A DNA stretch of 64,000 nt from Actinomycetospora chiangmaiensis DSM 45062. Lineage in GTDB: Bacteria > Actinomycetota > Actinomycetes > Mycobacteriales > Pseudonocardiaceae. A program made the position numbers and the translations under genes. Of the stretch, positions 56,743 through 63,934 are shown piece by piece. The notes below the pieces were generated by a model, which ran no database searches, was not told the DNA's origin, and saw only the letters and a program-made list of their open reading frames with translations. Position 1 is the stretch's first letter. Every line of letters begins with the position of its first letter. The stretch lies in the NCBI RefSeq assembly GCF_000379625.1, contig NZ_KB903229.1:40246-104245 (forward strand), in the 5' to 3' direction.

Positions 56743-56784
56743 ACTGGACCGAACGGTACCGAGCGCAGTACCGTCCGGTCCAGT
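56743..56784. promoter_or_regulatory. TetR operator dyad between DUF998 and TetR genes
   Basis: Seventeen-base arms 56743-56759 and 56768-56784 are inverted repeats with one mismatch, around an 8-base centre. The right arm reaches into the TetR start codon. A palindromic ACTGATCAGT lies just beside it at 56728-56737. Confidence 0.7.
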
Positions 56785-57442
56785 GGACGAGCTGATCGTG
56801 CGGGTCGACGGGACCGCGCCGCCCGGGCGCCGACGGGACGAGCCCGCGCGCGCCGCGATCGTGCGCGCGGCCACCGAGCTCTTCCTCGCCGACGGCTACC
56901 AGGCCACGGGTACCGACCGGATCGCCGCGGCCGCCGCGGTGTCGAAGCAGACCGTCTACAACCAGTTCGGCGACAAGCGCCGCCTCTTCGCCGCCGTCGT
57001 CCTGGGCGTCACCGCGACCGCCGAGACATTCGGCGCGGAGCTGACCGGCGAGCTGGCGAGAGTGACACGCCCCGAGGAGGTCGAGCCGGCCCTGCGCGGG
57101 CTCATGCGGCGGTGGGCGGCGGCGGTCCTCGGCCCGCGCGTCCTCGCGGTCCGCCGCCTCGTCATCGCCGAGGCCGGTCGCTTCCCCGACCTCGCTGCGG
57201 AGTACCACCGGCGCGCCCCCGCGGCGACGGTGGGCGTCGTGGCGGCCGGCCTCGCCGACCTCGCCGATCGCGGTCTGGCCCACGTCCCCGACCCGCCCCG
57301 GACGGCCGCCGACCTCGCGTTCGTCCTCGTCGGCGCCGACCTCGACCGCGCGCTGTTCCACCCCGACACCCCGGCCCCCGACGACGCCCGGCTCGACGCC
57401 CTCGTCGAGCACGCGTTCGAGGTCGTCCGGCCCCTCGGGTAA
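56783..57442 (+). CDS. TetR/AcrR-family transcriptional regulator
   Basis: TetR-type repressor of 219 residues. The N-terminal helix-turn-helix is visible as AAIVRAATELFLADGYQATG, TDRIAAAAAVSKQTVYNQFG and DKRRLFAAVV. The C-terminal part resembles the TetR_C_AefR-like domain (LVIAEAGRFPDLAAEYHRR). The GTG start is the first codon that keeps the family N-terminus and lies at the edge of the operator. It probably represses itself and the divergent DUF998 membrane protein. Confidence 0.92.
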   Translation: MDELIVRVDGTAPPGRRRDEPARAAIVRAATELFLADGYQATGTDRIAAAAAVSKQTVYNQFGDKRRLFAAVVLGVTATAETFGAELTGELARVTRPEEVEPALRGLMRRWAAAVLGPRVLAVRRLVIAEAGRFPDLAAEYHRRAPAATVGVVAAGLADLADRGLAHVPDPPRTAADLAFVLVGADLDRALFHPDTPAPDDARLDALVEHAFEVVRPLG

Positions 57443-57516
57443 CGAGAAGGTCAAGGACTCCGATAGCCCGTTCGTCCGCGGCGCGCCAGGCACCCGGTCG
57501 AATCATCGGGGGGATC

Positions 57517-58308
57517 GTGCGCATCATCGCGCTCGTCGTCGGGGCCGTCACGGCCGTCCTGCTGCTCGCCGGCTGCATGCCGCAGAGGTCCTCGTCCTCC
57601 TCCCCGTCCTTCCCGACGACGGGTGCGGCGGCTCCCGTCGCCGCCTCGCCAGTGGCGGACGCCGACGTCACGTCCGCGACCGGCACGACGGTCAAGCGGG
57701 TGATCGACGGCGACACGTTCGTCGTCGACGGCGGCACCGAGGTCCGGGTGCTCGGCATCGACTCGTGCGAGGCCCCGACCGCCGGCGGGCGCCGGGCCAC
57801 CCGGGCGGCCGAGGACGCGATCCTGGGCCAGGCCGTCCGGCTCACCACCGAGCCCGGCGTCGACCTCGACCGCTACGGCCGTCAGCTGCGCTACGTGGCG
57901 TACTCCGGCGGCGACTTCGCCGAGATGATGGTCCGCGCCGACCACACCGCGATCTACACCAAGGGCCGCAACGACGCCTCCGCCGCCGTGCAGGCCCGGC
58001 TGCGCAGCCTCGACGGCAACGGGCGCACCTGCGGGGCCGCAGCGACGAGCACGAGGCAGCCCACACCCCCTATCGGCGTGCTCGGTCGCTCTGTCGGGAG
58101 TAACCCGTCGCCGAAGCCGCAGCCCCAGGCCGCGCCGAGGCCCGCTCCGAAGCCCCGCCCCGCGGCGGCCGCGCCGAAGCCGGCCGCCGCGTCGTACAAG
58201 AACTGCACGGAGGCGAAGGCCGCCGGGGCGGCGCCGCTCCACCGCGGCCAGCCCGGCTACGCGGCCAAGCTGGACCGCGACGGCGACGGGGTCGCGTGCG
58301 AGCGGTGA
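57517..58308 (+). CDS. Lipoprotein thermonuclease with excalibur calcium-binding domain
   Basis: Secreted nuclease of 263 residues. The signal peptide ends in a lipobox LLLAGC, so the protein is probably membrane-anchored outside the cell. The SNase domain (about 60-170) shows KRVIDGDTFVVDGG, EVRVLGIDSCEAP and DRYGRQLRYVAY, containing the conserved Asp, Arg and Glu residues of staphylococcal nuclease. A Pro/Ala linker leads to a C-terminal excalibur domain (KNCTEAKAAG, YAAKLDRDGDGVACE) that should bind calcium. GTG at 57517 follows a G-rich ribosome site. It ends one base from the convergent small gene. Confidence 0.92.
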   Translation: MRIIALVVGAVTAVLLLAGCMPQRSSSSSPSFPTTGAAAPVAASPVADADVTSATGTTVKRVIDGDTFVVDGGTEVRVLGIDSCEAPTAGGRRATRAAEDAILGQAVRLTTEPGVDLDRYGRQLRYVAYSGGDFAEMMVRADHTAIYTKGRNDASAAVQARLRSLDGNGRTCGAAATSTRQPTPPIGVLGRSVGSNPSPKPQPQAAPRPAPKPRPAAAAPKPAAASYKNCTEAKAAGAAPLHRGQPGYAAKLDRDGDGVACER

Positions 58309-58309
58309 C

Positions 58310-58492
58310 TCAGTCCGACGTGTAGGAGTAGCCGCCCGGCAGGTCGACGGTGCTCTTCTTCGTCCGGCTGTTCCACGTCCACGGGCCGAGCTTGACCGAG
58401 TAGGACACGGTCTTGCCCGACTCGGAGCGCGAGACGTTCCGCCAGATCGGCAGCGGGCCCAGGCGACGCTTCTTGCGGTAGTTGAGTCCCAT
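58310..58492 (-). CDS. Small DUF4236-like protein
   Basis: A 60-residue protein starting MGLNYRKKRRLGPLPIWRNVSRS and continuing with VSYSVKLGPWTWNSR and DLPGGYSYTS, which resembles DUF4236 (MGxRFRKSxKLGP... type). The function is unknown. It is divergent from the tail-anchored protein and convergent with the nuclease. Confidence 0.75.
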   Translation of the reverse strand: MGLNYRKKRRLGPLPIWRNVSRSESGKTVSYSVKLGPWTWNSRTKKSTVDLPGGYSYTSD

Positions 58493-58583
58493 ACCGGTCT
58501 CCTGCCCGCTCCCCGGCGGCGCCACGCGCGTCGGGTGGGTCGGAGCACTGGCCGATGCCACCCGAACGTGTGATGGTCGACGG

Positions 58584-59096
58584 ATGGACGAGCGCAGGAC
58601 CGAGGGGTTCACCGATCCCCTCGCCGGGCCGGACGGAACCGGTCCGACCCGTCGGGACGGGGACCCGACGACGGCGGCGTCGCCCCCGTCGGACCTCCGG
58701 CTCCCCGGTGCGACCGACCCCGACGGCGTCGCGCGGTGGATGGACGAGGACCGGAGCCGCGCGCTGCGCCCGTCGGCACGCGACGTGCCGCCGCCCAGGC
58801 CGATCCCGCAGCCCCGGCCCGAGCGGGTGCTGCCGCCCGAGTACGTCGAGTCGACGTCGACGGCGCCCGTGTCGGGCGACGGGGAGTCGGCCTGGCAGCG
58901 GGAGCGGCGTGAGGAGGCGGAGTTCCGGGCGCAGTTCGGGGAGTGGCGTGCGGGCGCGCCGCGCCGCGCGGACGTCGGCGCCACCGGGATGGGGCCGCGG
59001 TCAGCCGGTCTGCTGGGCGGGGTGAAGCTCGGCGCGCCGCTGATCGTGCTGATCGCCGTGCTCATCGCGGTGTTCGCGCTGGCCCTCCACCTCTGA
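58584..59096 (+). CDS. Tail-anchored single-pass membrane protein, unknown
   Basis: A 170-residue protein I do not recognise. It is polar, Pro/Arg/Asp-rich and probably disordered for the first about 100 residues, then has a charged helical stretch (SAWQRERREEAEFRAQFGEW) and ends with one transmembrane helix (LIVLIAVLIAVFALALHL). Such a C-terminal anchor without a signal peptide places the bulk in the cytoplasm. ATG at 58584 begins the first well-formed segment. The delta' subunit gene follows 37 bp downstream. Confidence 0.65.
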   Translation: MDERRTEGFTDPLAGPDGTGPTRRDGDPTTAASPPSDLRLPGATDPDGVARWMDEDRSRALRPSARDVPPPRPIPQPRPERVLPPEYVESTSTAPVSGDGESAWQRERREEAEFRAQFGEWRAGAPRRADVGATGMGPRSAGLLGGVKLGAPLIVLIAVLIAVFALALHL

Positions 59097-59133
59097 GCGG
59101 AGGGTGTCGGGGGGCTGGGGCATCATCGGGGTC

Positions 59134-60336
59134 GTGAGCGTGTGGTCGCAGGTGGTGGGGCAGCCGGAGGCGGTGGCGGAGCTCCGCGCGGCCGCCGAGC
59201 ACGCGGGGCACGTCCGGTTCGCCTCCGACGGGGCGGACGACGGTCCGCGTCGCACGGGCGGGATGACGCACGCGTGGCTGTTCACCGGGCCGCCCGGGTC
59301 GGGCCGGTCGGTGGCGGCGCGGGCGTTCGCCGCGGCGCTGCAGTGCCCGCGCGGCGGCTGCGACGCGTGCCAGGTCTGCCACACGGTGATGGCGGGGACG
59401 CACGCGGACGTCCACGAGGTCGCCACCGAGGGGCTCTCGCTGTCGGTCAAGGAGATGCGGGCGGTCATCGAGCGGGCCGCGCGGATGCCCACCACCGCGC
59501 GGTGGCAGGTCGTCCTCATCGAGGACGCCGACCGGATGACCGAGCAGGCCTCCAACGCGGTGCTGAAGGCGGTCGAGGAACCCAACGAGCGCACGGTGTT
59601 CCTGCTCTGCGCCCCGAGCGAGCACCCGGACGACGTCAGCGTCACCATCCGCTCCCGCTGCCGGCCGCTGCGGCTGCGCACCCCGCAGGCGTCGGCGATC
59701 GCGGAGGTGCTCCGGGAACGGGACGGGATCGACGCCGAGACCGCGTCGTGGGCGGCGAGCGTCTGCGGCGGACACATCGGCCGGGCGCGGCGGCTCGCGC
59801 GCGACGAGGACGCCCGCGAGCGCCGGGAGAAGGTGCTCGCCGTGCCTCGGGCGCTGCGCAGCGCGGCGGAGGTGTTCGAGGCGGCCGACGGGATGCTGGC
59901 GGCCGCCGAGGCGGAGGTGGCCGCCGTGACCGGGGCGCGGGACGAGGCCGAGCGCGAGGAGCTCGCCGTCTCGATGGGTGCGGGGGGCACCGGCAAGGGC
60001 GTCGCGCAGGCCCAGCGCGCCGCGAAGGCCGCCGAGAAGGAACTCGAGAAGCAGCAGAAGGCCCGGCAGACCCGCACGAAGCGCGACTCGATCGACCGGG
60101 CCCTGATCGACCTCGCGGGCTACTACCGCGACGTGCTGGTGCGAGGGTTCGGCGCACAGGTCGCGGCCACGCACCCCGACCGGGCGATCGAGGTGGAGAA
60201 CGCCGCGCGCGACGGCTCCCGGGAGTCCGCGCTCCGGCGCCTCGAGGCGGTCCTGGCCTGCCGGGAGGCGCTGGAGACGAACGTGAAGCCGCAGATCGCG
60301 GTCGAGGCGATGGTGACGGCGCTGCGCGCGGGTTAG
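59134..60336 (+). CDS. holB: DNA polymerase III delta' subunit (HolB-like, Rv3644c type)
   Basis: Clamp-loader subunit of 400 residues. The P-loop is THAWLFTGPPGSGRSVAARA with Arg in place of Lys, in line with the non-hydrolysing delta'. The zinc-binding Cys cluster is CPRGGCDACQVC and the arginine-finger motif SRC occurs in TIRSRCRPLRLR. A long Ala/Glu/Lys helical insertion near 275-325 precedes the C-terminal collar domain. It loads the beta clamp onto primed DNA with the other clamp-loader subunits. The start may be GTG 59134 or 59140. It overlaps the convergent gene by four bases. Confidence 0.93.
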   Translation: MSVWSQVVGQPEAVAELRAAAEHAGHVRFASDGADDGPRRTGGMTHAWLFTGPPGSGRSVAARAFAAALQCPRGGCDACQVCHTVMAGTHADVHEVATEGLSLSVKEMRAVIERAARMPTTARWQVVLIEDADRMTEQASNAVLKAVEEPNERTVFLLCAPSEHPDDVSVTIRSRCRPLRLRTPQASAIAEVLRERDGIDAETASWAASVCGGHIGRARRLARDEDARERREKVLAVPRALRSAAEVFEAADGMLAAAEAEVAAVTGARDEAEREELAVSMGAGGTGKGVAQAQRAAKAAEKELEKQQKARQTRTKRDSIDRALIDLAGYYRDVLVRGFGAQVAATHPDRAIEVENAARDGSRESALRRLEAVLACREALETNVKPQIAVEAMVTALRAG

Positions 60337-61172
60337 TCCTCCACGAACACGAGGTCGGGGATCGACGCCGTGAGCGCGATCCGGTCGCCGTCCTGCGTGA
60401 TCAGCGCGGAGAGGATGGTGCGGCGGCCCGCGGCCTCGACCGGGTCGTCGTCCGCGCCCTGCGCGCGGAGCCACTCGAGGAACGTGTCGGACGTGTCGGC
60501 GCGCAGGTAGTCGGTGGCGCGGCGGAAGAGCTTCGGCAGGATCAGCCGGCCGTCCGGCCCGACGTCGGCCTGCGTGGTCAGCGTGAACCCGCCGGACCTG
60601 TCGGCCGCCCATACGCTGCCCGGTCCCGTCGCCGCCGCCGCGAGTTCGACGAAGCGACGACGGACCGGCTCCGGCGTCGAGGTGTAGAGCGTGAGGTAGG
60701 CGCGGCCGTTGCTCGTCTGCGTGGCGTTGACCGAGACGTCGACGACAGTCGCCGGGTCGACCTCGGCGCCGTCCTCGTGCGCCGCGGCGGCGTCCCCGGT
60801 GACGAGGAGGGCCACCGGCCGGCCGTTCACCTCCACCAGCGCCGCGCAGATCGCGGCCGGCACCGAGTCCGGCGTCGCCGCCGTGACGGTGCCCCCGTCG
60901 TCGAACGTCACGTCGCGGAACCCGACGGCGTCGAGCAGTGTCGTCCGCGCCTCGACGCCCAGCGGCTGCGCCTGGTCCTGGTAGTGGGTCTCGGGTGCGT
61001 CGATCGCGTCGAGGCGCAGCTGGATGCTGCCGTCGCGCTTGCTCGGCTCGACCCGACCGCCGTTCTCCAGCCCGCGCACGGTCGCGATGTCGTCGGGGAC
61101 GAACCGCATCGAGTCGCCGTCGGGGGAGTAGCCGACCACCACGAGCCGGCCGCGGATCCACGTGAACGCCAT
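60333..61172 (-). CDS. Protein with SNase-like segment, unknown function
   Basis: A 279-residue protein beginning MAFTWIRGRLVVVGYSPDGDSMRFVPDD. Residues 45-75 (SIQLRLDAIDAPETHY) match the thermonuclease strand that carries Arg, Asp and Glu catalytic residues, and DGDS occupies the DGDT position. The second conserved Arg motif (DxYGR) is not found, and the C-terminal 100 residues (RRATDYLRADTSDTFLEWL) are unlike nucleases. It may be an inactive or altered SNase-fold protein. No signal peptide is seen. It is divergent from the possible type VII secretion substrate. Confidence 0.68.
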   Translation of the reverse strand: MAFTWIRGRLVVVGYSPDGDSMRFVPDDIATVRGLENGGRVEPSKRDGSIQLRLDAIDAPETHYQDQAQPLGVEARTTLLDAVGFRDVTFDDGGTVTAATPDSVPAAICAALVEVNGRPVALLVTGDAAAAHEDGAEVDPATVVDVSVNATQTSNGRAYLTLYTSTPEPVRRRFVELAAAATGPGSVWAADRSGGFTLTTQADVGPDGRLILPKLFRRATDYLRADTSDTFLEWLRAQGADDDPVEAAGRRTILSALITQDGDRIALTASIPDLVFVED

Positions 61173-61299
61173 GTCCGAGTGCTGCCCCGCGCCGATCGGG
61201 ACCACGCCGTCGGGCGGGCGAACAGCGGGCGTCGGTCCAGTCCGGTGAATTGTTCCGTTCCGTTCCCGACGACGGGTTCGGCTGGCTAGCGTGGGTCGG

Positions 61300-61767
61300 G
61301 TGAGCGTCCCGGTGCCGCCCGGCCTGTACACGGAGCCGTCCCGTGGCGCCCCCGCCTTCCTCCCGGCGCCCACCCCGCAGGCCGCCGACCCCACCGTCCT
61401 CTCCACCGGCCAGGTCATCCCGCGCCAGGCGATGCCGACCGCCGACGTCGGCAACTCGTTCTCCGTCGACCTCGCCACGGCCCCGCAGGTGCTTCGGGAG
61501 CTGCGGCAGGCCCGCGATCAACTGCAGGAGTTGCGCCACGATGCCCTGTTCCTCGGGAAGATCGACCCGGAGACGCACGACGAGGTGAGCCGCGACGCCG
61601 CCGTCGTGTTCGGCGCCATCGCGGTCGGAGGGCAGGGCAGTCTGCTCGACGCGCTGGATGGCGGAGTGCAACGTCTCGATGGACTCATCGCGGCTGTCGA
61701 GTCCGAACTGGCCCTCTACCGGTCGGCCGATCTCGCTCAGGCCGATCGGTTTGATGCGAACGCGTGA
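61300..61767 (+). CDS. Small helical protein, possible type VII secretion (ESX) substrate
   Basis: A 155-residue protein. The first about 50 residues are Pro-rich and extended. The rest is predicted helical (VLRELRQARDQLQELRHDALFL, LLDALDGGVQRLDGLIAAVESEL) and ends with YRSAD, which fits the YxxxD/E secretion signal after a helical hairpin. Together with the lipoprotein gene that overlaps it, this recalls ESX-substrate loci of Pseudonocardiaceae; the assignment is an inference. TAGCGT at 61287-61292 is seven bases before the GTG, so the mRNA is likely leaderless. GTG at 61291 is an alternative. Confidence 0.6.
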   Translation: MSVPVPPGLYTEPSRGAPAFLPAPTPQAADPTVLSTGQVIPRQAMPTADVGNSFSVDLATAPQVLRELRQARDQLQELRHDALFLGKIDPETHDEVSRDAAVVFGAIAVGGQGSLLDALDGGVQRLDGLIAAVESELALYRSADLAQADRFDANA

Positions 61768-62326
61768 CTGGGCTGTCTCACTGGCCGCATCAGCCGTGGG
61801 ACTCGTCCTCAGCGCATGTAGTGCTGTCGACGGCCCTCCCGACGCGGGGCCGGCGGCAACCCTGTCGTCGAGATACGGCGCGCCGGAGGTATCTGCTCCG
61901 CGCGACGCCTCGGCGACTGCATCGACCCCGTGCCAAACCTTGCTGACCTACCAAGAGCTTGCCTCCATGGGGTTCGCCGCTCCCGGGCGACAGCGAATCC
62001 TGATCGACGTGCAGGAGTGTGTCTGGACCAACAGCCGGGACGAGAGGCTGTCGATCGCTGTCGACACCACCCGCGACCTGCTCGTCGACACCTACCGGAC
62101 GCGCCTGCTCCCGATTTTCGAGCCGACGTCGGTCGAGGGAATGCCGGCAGTGCGGCAACGGATGAGGCGCGACGACAACACGTGCACCGTGACCACCGGA
62201 CTCGGTCCGAGCCAGGCACTCGAGACCATGTGGTCGGGGCTCACGACTCGGCAGACCAGCGATCCCTGCGCCGAGGCCGAGGAAGCCGTCGCGCTCGTCG
62301 TCAGGAAGCTCCCTCCACAGCGCTGA
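61754..62326 (+). CDS. DUF3558-like lipoprotein
   Basis: A 190-residue lipoprotein with signal peptide WAVSLAASAVGLVLSAC (lipobox LSAC) and a domain with conserved-looking Cys (STPCQTLLT, VQECVWTN, NTCTVTTG, SDPCAEAEE), similar to DUF3558 proteins that accompany ESX-type genes in this group. Sampled lines of the gene have about 63-67 % G+C, well below the surroundings, and codons such as CTT, CAA and TTG are more common, which hints at weaker selection or acquisition. The ATG lies 14 bases inside the preceding gene. Hairpins follow the stop. Confidence 0.72.
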   Translation: MRTRDWAVSLAASAVGLVLSACSAVDGPPDAGPAATLSSRYGAPEVSAPRDASATASTPCQTLLTYQELASMGFAAPGRQRILIDVQECVWTNSRDERLSIAVDTTRDLLVDTYRTRLLPIFEPTSVEGMPAVRQRMRRDDNTCTVTTGLGPSQALETMWSGLTTRQTSDPCAEAEEAVALVVRKLPPQR

Positions 62327-62329
62327 CGG

Positions 62330-62379
62330 GACTTGTGCGGCATCGGGCGCTCTCCGATGCGCCCCGTGCCACACAAGTC
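62330..62379. terminator. Hairpin after the lipoprotein gene
   Basis: GACTTGTG (62330-62337) pairs with CACAAGTC (62372-62379), followed inward by GGCA/TGCC. An inner hairpin GCATCGG/CCGATGC occupies the loop. It begins four bases after the stop codon. Confidence 0.6.
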
Positions 62380-62438
62380 GCGGGCGCAGGTCGGGGTCCC
62401 GGTGCAGAGCCCAATGCGAGATGCGGCGCCGAGGAACT

Positions 62439-62480
62439 TCAGTGGCACCGAGGGCGGCTGAGGGCGCTCCGTGCCACTGA
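62439..62480. repeat. Inverted repeat with GTGCCAC-type arms
   Basis: TCAGTGGCAC at 62439-62448 pairs perfectly with GTGCCACTGA at 62471-62480. It lies in the 317-bp gap between the lipoprotein and ybaK genes, where I find no gene. Confidence 0.6.
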
Positions 62481-62591
62481 CATCGTCAGGACCCGACGCG
62501 CGCAGCTGAACACCCGACAGAGTCAGAACGACCGCGTCCGTCGGACACGGTGAATGACTCGGACGCGCCACCGGGGCGGAGGTCTGAGTGT

Positions 62592-62618
62592 TCGACCGAG
62601 TCGAGCCGACTCGGTCGA
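62592..62618 (-). terminator. Terminator of the ybaK-like gene
   Basis: A perfect 12-bp stem (62592-62603 with 62607-62618) and a 3-base loop lie 25 bases downstream of the stop of the minus-strand gene. Confidence 0.7.
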
Positions 62619-62643
62619 TCGGCCACGGATCCGTCCGGAGGTC

Positions 62644-63120
62644 CTACTCCGCGACGTCGACCACCGCGCCGCCGGTGGCGTCGACCAGCTCCGACGGGGA
62701 AGCGTCGAACACCGTCCGCGGGGACCCGGCGGCCGCCCACACACGGTCCCAGGCGAGCACCCCGCGGTCGACGTAGGTCGTCACCGGCGCCACGAGCCCG
62801 ACGGGTGCGACGCCGCCGATCGCGAAGCCCGTACGTTCCCGCACAAACCCGCCAGAGGCCTGCTCCACGGGCTCGCCGAGCATCGCCGACAGCTTCCCGA
62901 CGTCGACCCGCGTCGAGCCCGACGCGAGGACCAGCACCGCGGCGTCCGTCGACGGCACGCGGAACACCAGCGACTTGACGATCTGCCCGACCTCGCAGCC
63001 GAGCGCGGCACCCGCCTCGGCTGCGGTCCGGGTCGAGTCCGGCAGCTCGCGGGCGCGGCCGCCCAGACCGAGTCCCGCCAGCGCGGCCGCCACCCGCTCG
63101 ACACTGCGTCCCTTGGCCAC
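62644..63120 (-). CDS. YbaK/EbsC-family aminoacyl-tRNA deacylase
   Basis: A 158-residue YbaK/prolyl-tRNA-editing-domain protein that should hydrolyse mischarged tRNAs (for example Cys-tRNA-Pro). Family features are CEVGQIVKSLVFRV with the catalytic-site Lys, LASGSTRVDVGKLS, GFAIGGVAPVG and TYVDRGVLAWDRVWAAAG. The GTG start at 63120 gives the normal length; the frame is open further upstream into the nitrilase gene but without family similarity. It follows the amidase gene with a 4-bp gap, probably in one transcript. Confidence 0.92.
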   Translation of the reverse strand: MAKGRSVERVAAALAGLGLGGRARELPDSTRTAAEAGAALGCEVGQIVKSLVFRVPSTDAAVLVLASGSTRVDVGKLSAMLGEPVEQASGGFVRERTGFAIGGVAPVGLVAPVTTYVDRGVLAWDRVWAAAGSPRTVFDASPSELVDATGGAVVDVAE

Positions 63121-63124
63121 GCGA

Positions 63125-63913
63125 CTACATCCGCCGGTTCGCGAGCACCGGCAGCACCTCACGGACCTTCGTGACCGACGCGGTGTCCACGTCCACCACG
63201 AGCAGGCCCGGTTCGTCGGCCAGCGACTCGACGACCGTCCCCGTCGGCGAGGCCACGAGCGAGTGGCCGACGCCGCGCGGCGCCTTCCCGGGGTCGACGC
63301 CGCGGGCCAGCGGGTCGGCCTGGTCGCAGGCCACCACGAACGTCGTCGAGTCGACGGCGCGCGCCCGCACGAGCAGCTCCCACTGCTCGATCTTGCCCTC
63401 GCCGGCACCCCACGAGGCGGGGAGCAGCACCGTCGACGCGCCCTGGTCGGCGAGGGCCCGGAACAGCTCGGGGAAGCGCACGTCGTAGCAGACCGCGAGC
63501 CCGAGGGTCTCGCCGTCGACCTCCACCACGACGGGCGCCGAGCCGGGCGCTACGGTCCTCGACTCGGCGAACCCGAACGCGTCGTAGAGGTGGATCTTGT
63601 CGTAGGAGGTGTCCACCCCGCGCCCGACCGCGAGCAGCGTGTTGGTGACACGCCCGTCGTCGGTCGGGGTAAACATCCCCGCGACGACCAGGACCCCGTG
63701 CTGGTCGGCGATCGAGCGCACCTCGGTCGCCCACGGGCCGTCGAGCGGCTCGGCGACCGGCTTCAGCGACACCCCGAAGCGGCACATCGTCGCCTCGGGG
63801 AACACGACGACCGTCGCGCCCTGCTGGGCGGCCAGCGCGGTGTGGTCCCGCACCAGCTCCAGGTTCGCCTTCGGATCGTCGGTGGCCAGGATCTGGGCGA
63901 GGGCGACGCGCAT
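63125..63913 (-). CDS. Nitrilase/omega-amidase superfamily hydrolase
   Basis: Carbon-nitrogen hydrolase of 262 residues. The catalytic triad is Glu in VVVFPEATMC, Lys in SYDKIHLYDAFGF and Cys in LAVCYDVRFPELFRAL. The type is close to NIT2/deaminated glutathione amidase-like proteins, but the substrate is open. The ATG lies eight bases from TATACA on its strand (63921-63926), so the message is probably leaderless. It is divergent from the last gene. Confidence 0.93.
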   Translation of the reverse strand: MRVALAQILATDDPKANLELVRDHTALAAQQGATVVVFPEATMCRFGVSLKPVAEPLDGPWATEVRSIADQHGVLVVAGMFTPTDDGRVTNTLLAVGRGVDTSYDKIHLYDAFGFAESRTVAPGSAPVVVEVDGETLGLAVCYDVRFPELFRALADQGASTVLLPASWGAGEGKIEQWELLVRARAVDSTTFVVACDQADPLARGVDPGKAPRGVGHSLVASPTGTVVESLADEPGLLVVDVDTASVTKVREVLPVLANRRM

Positions 63914-63920
63914 GCGCCCG

Positions 63921-63928
63921 TGTATACC
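63921..63928. promoter_or_regulatory. Shared divergent -10 box
   Basis: TGTATACC at 63921-63928 reads TATACC on the plus strand and TATACA on the minus strand. The start codons lie six and seven bases away on either side (63935 and 63913). Both genes would be leaderless and their polymerases would exclude each other. Confidence 0.5.
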
Positions 63929-63934
63929 GGGCCC

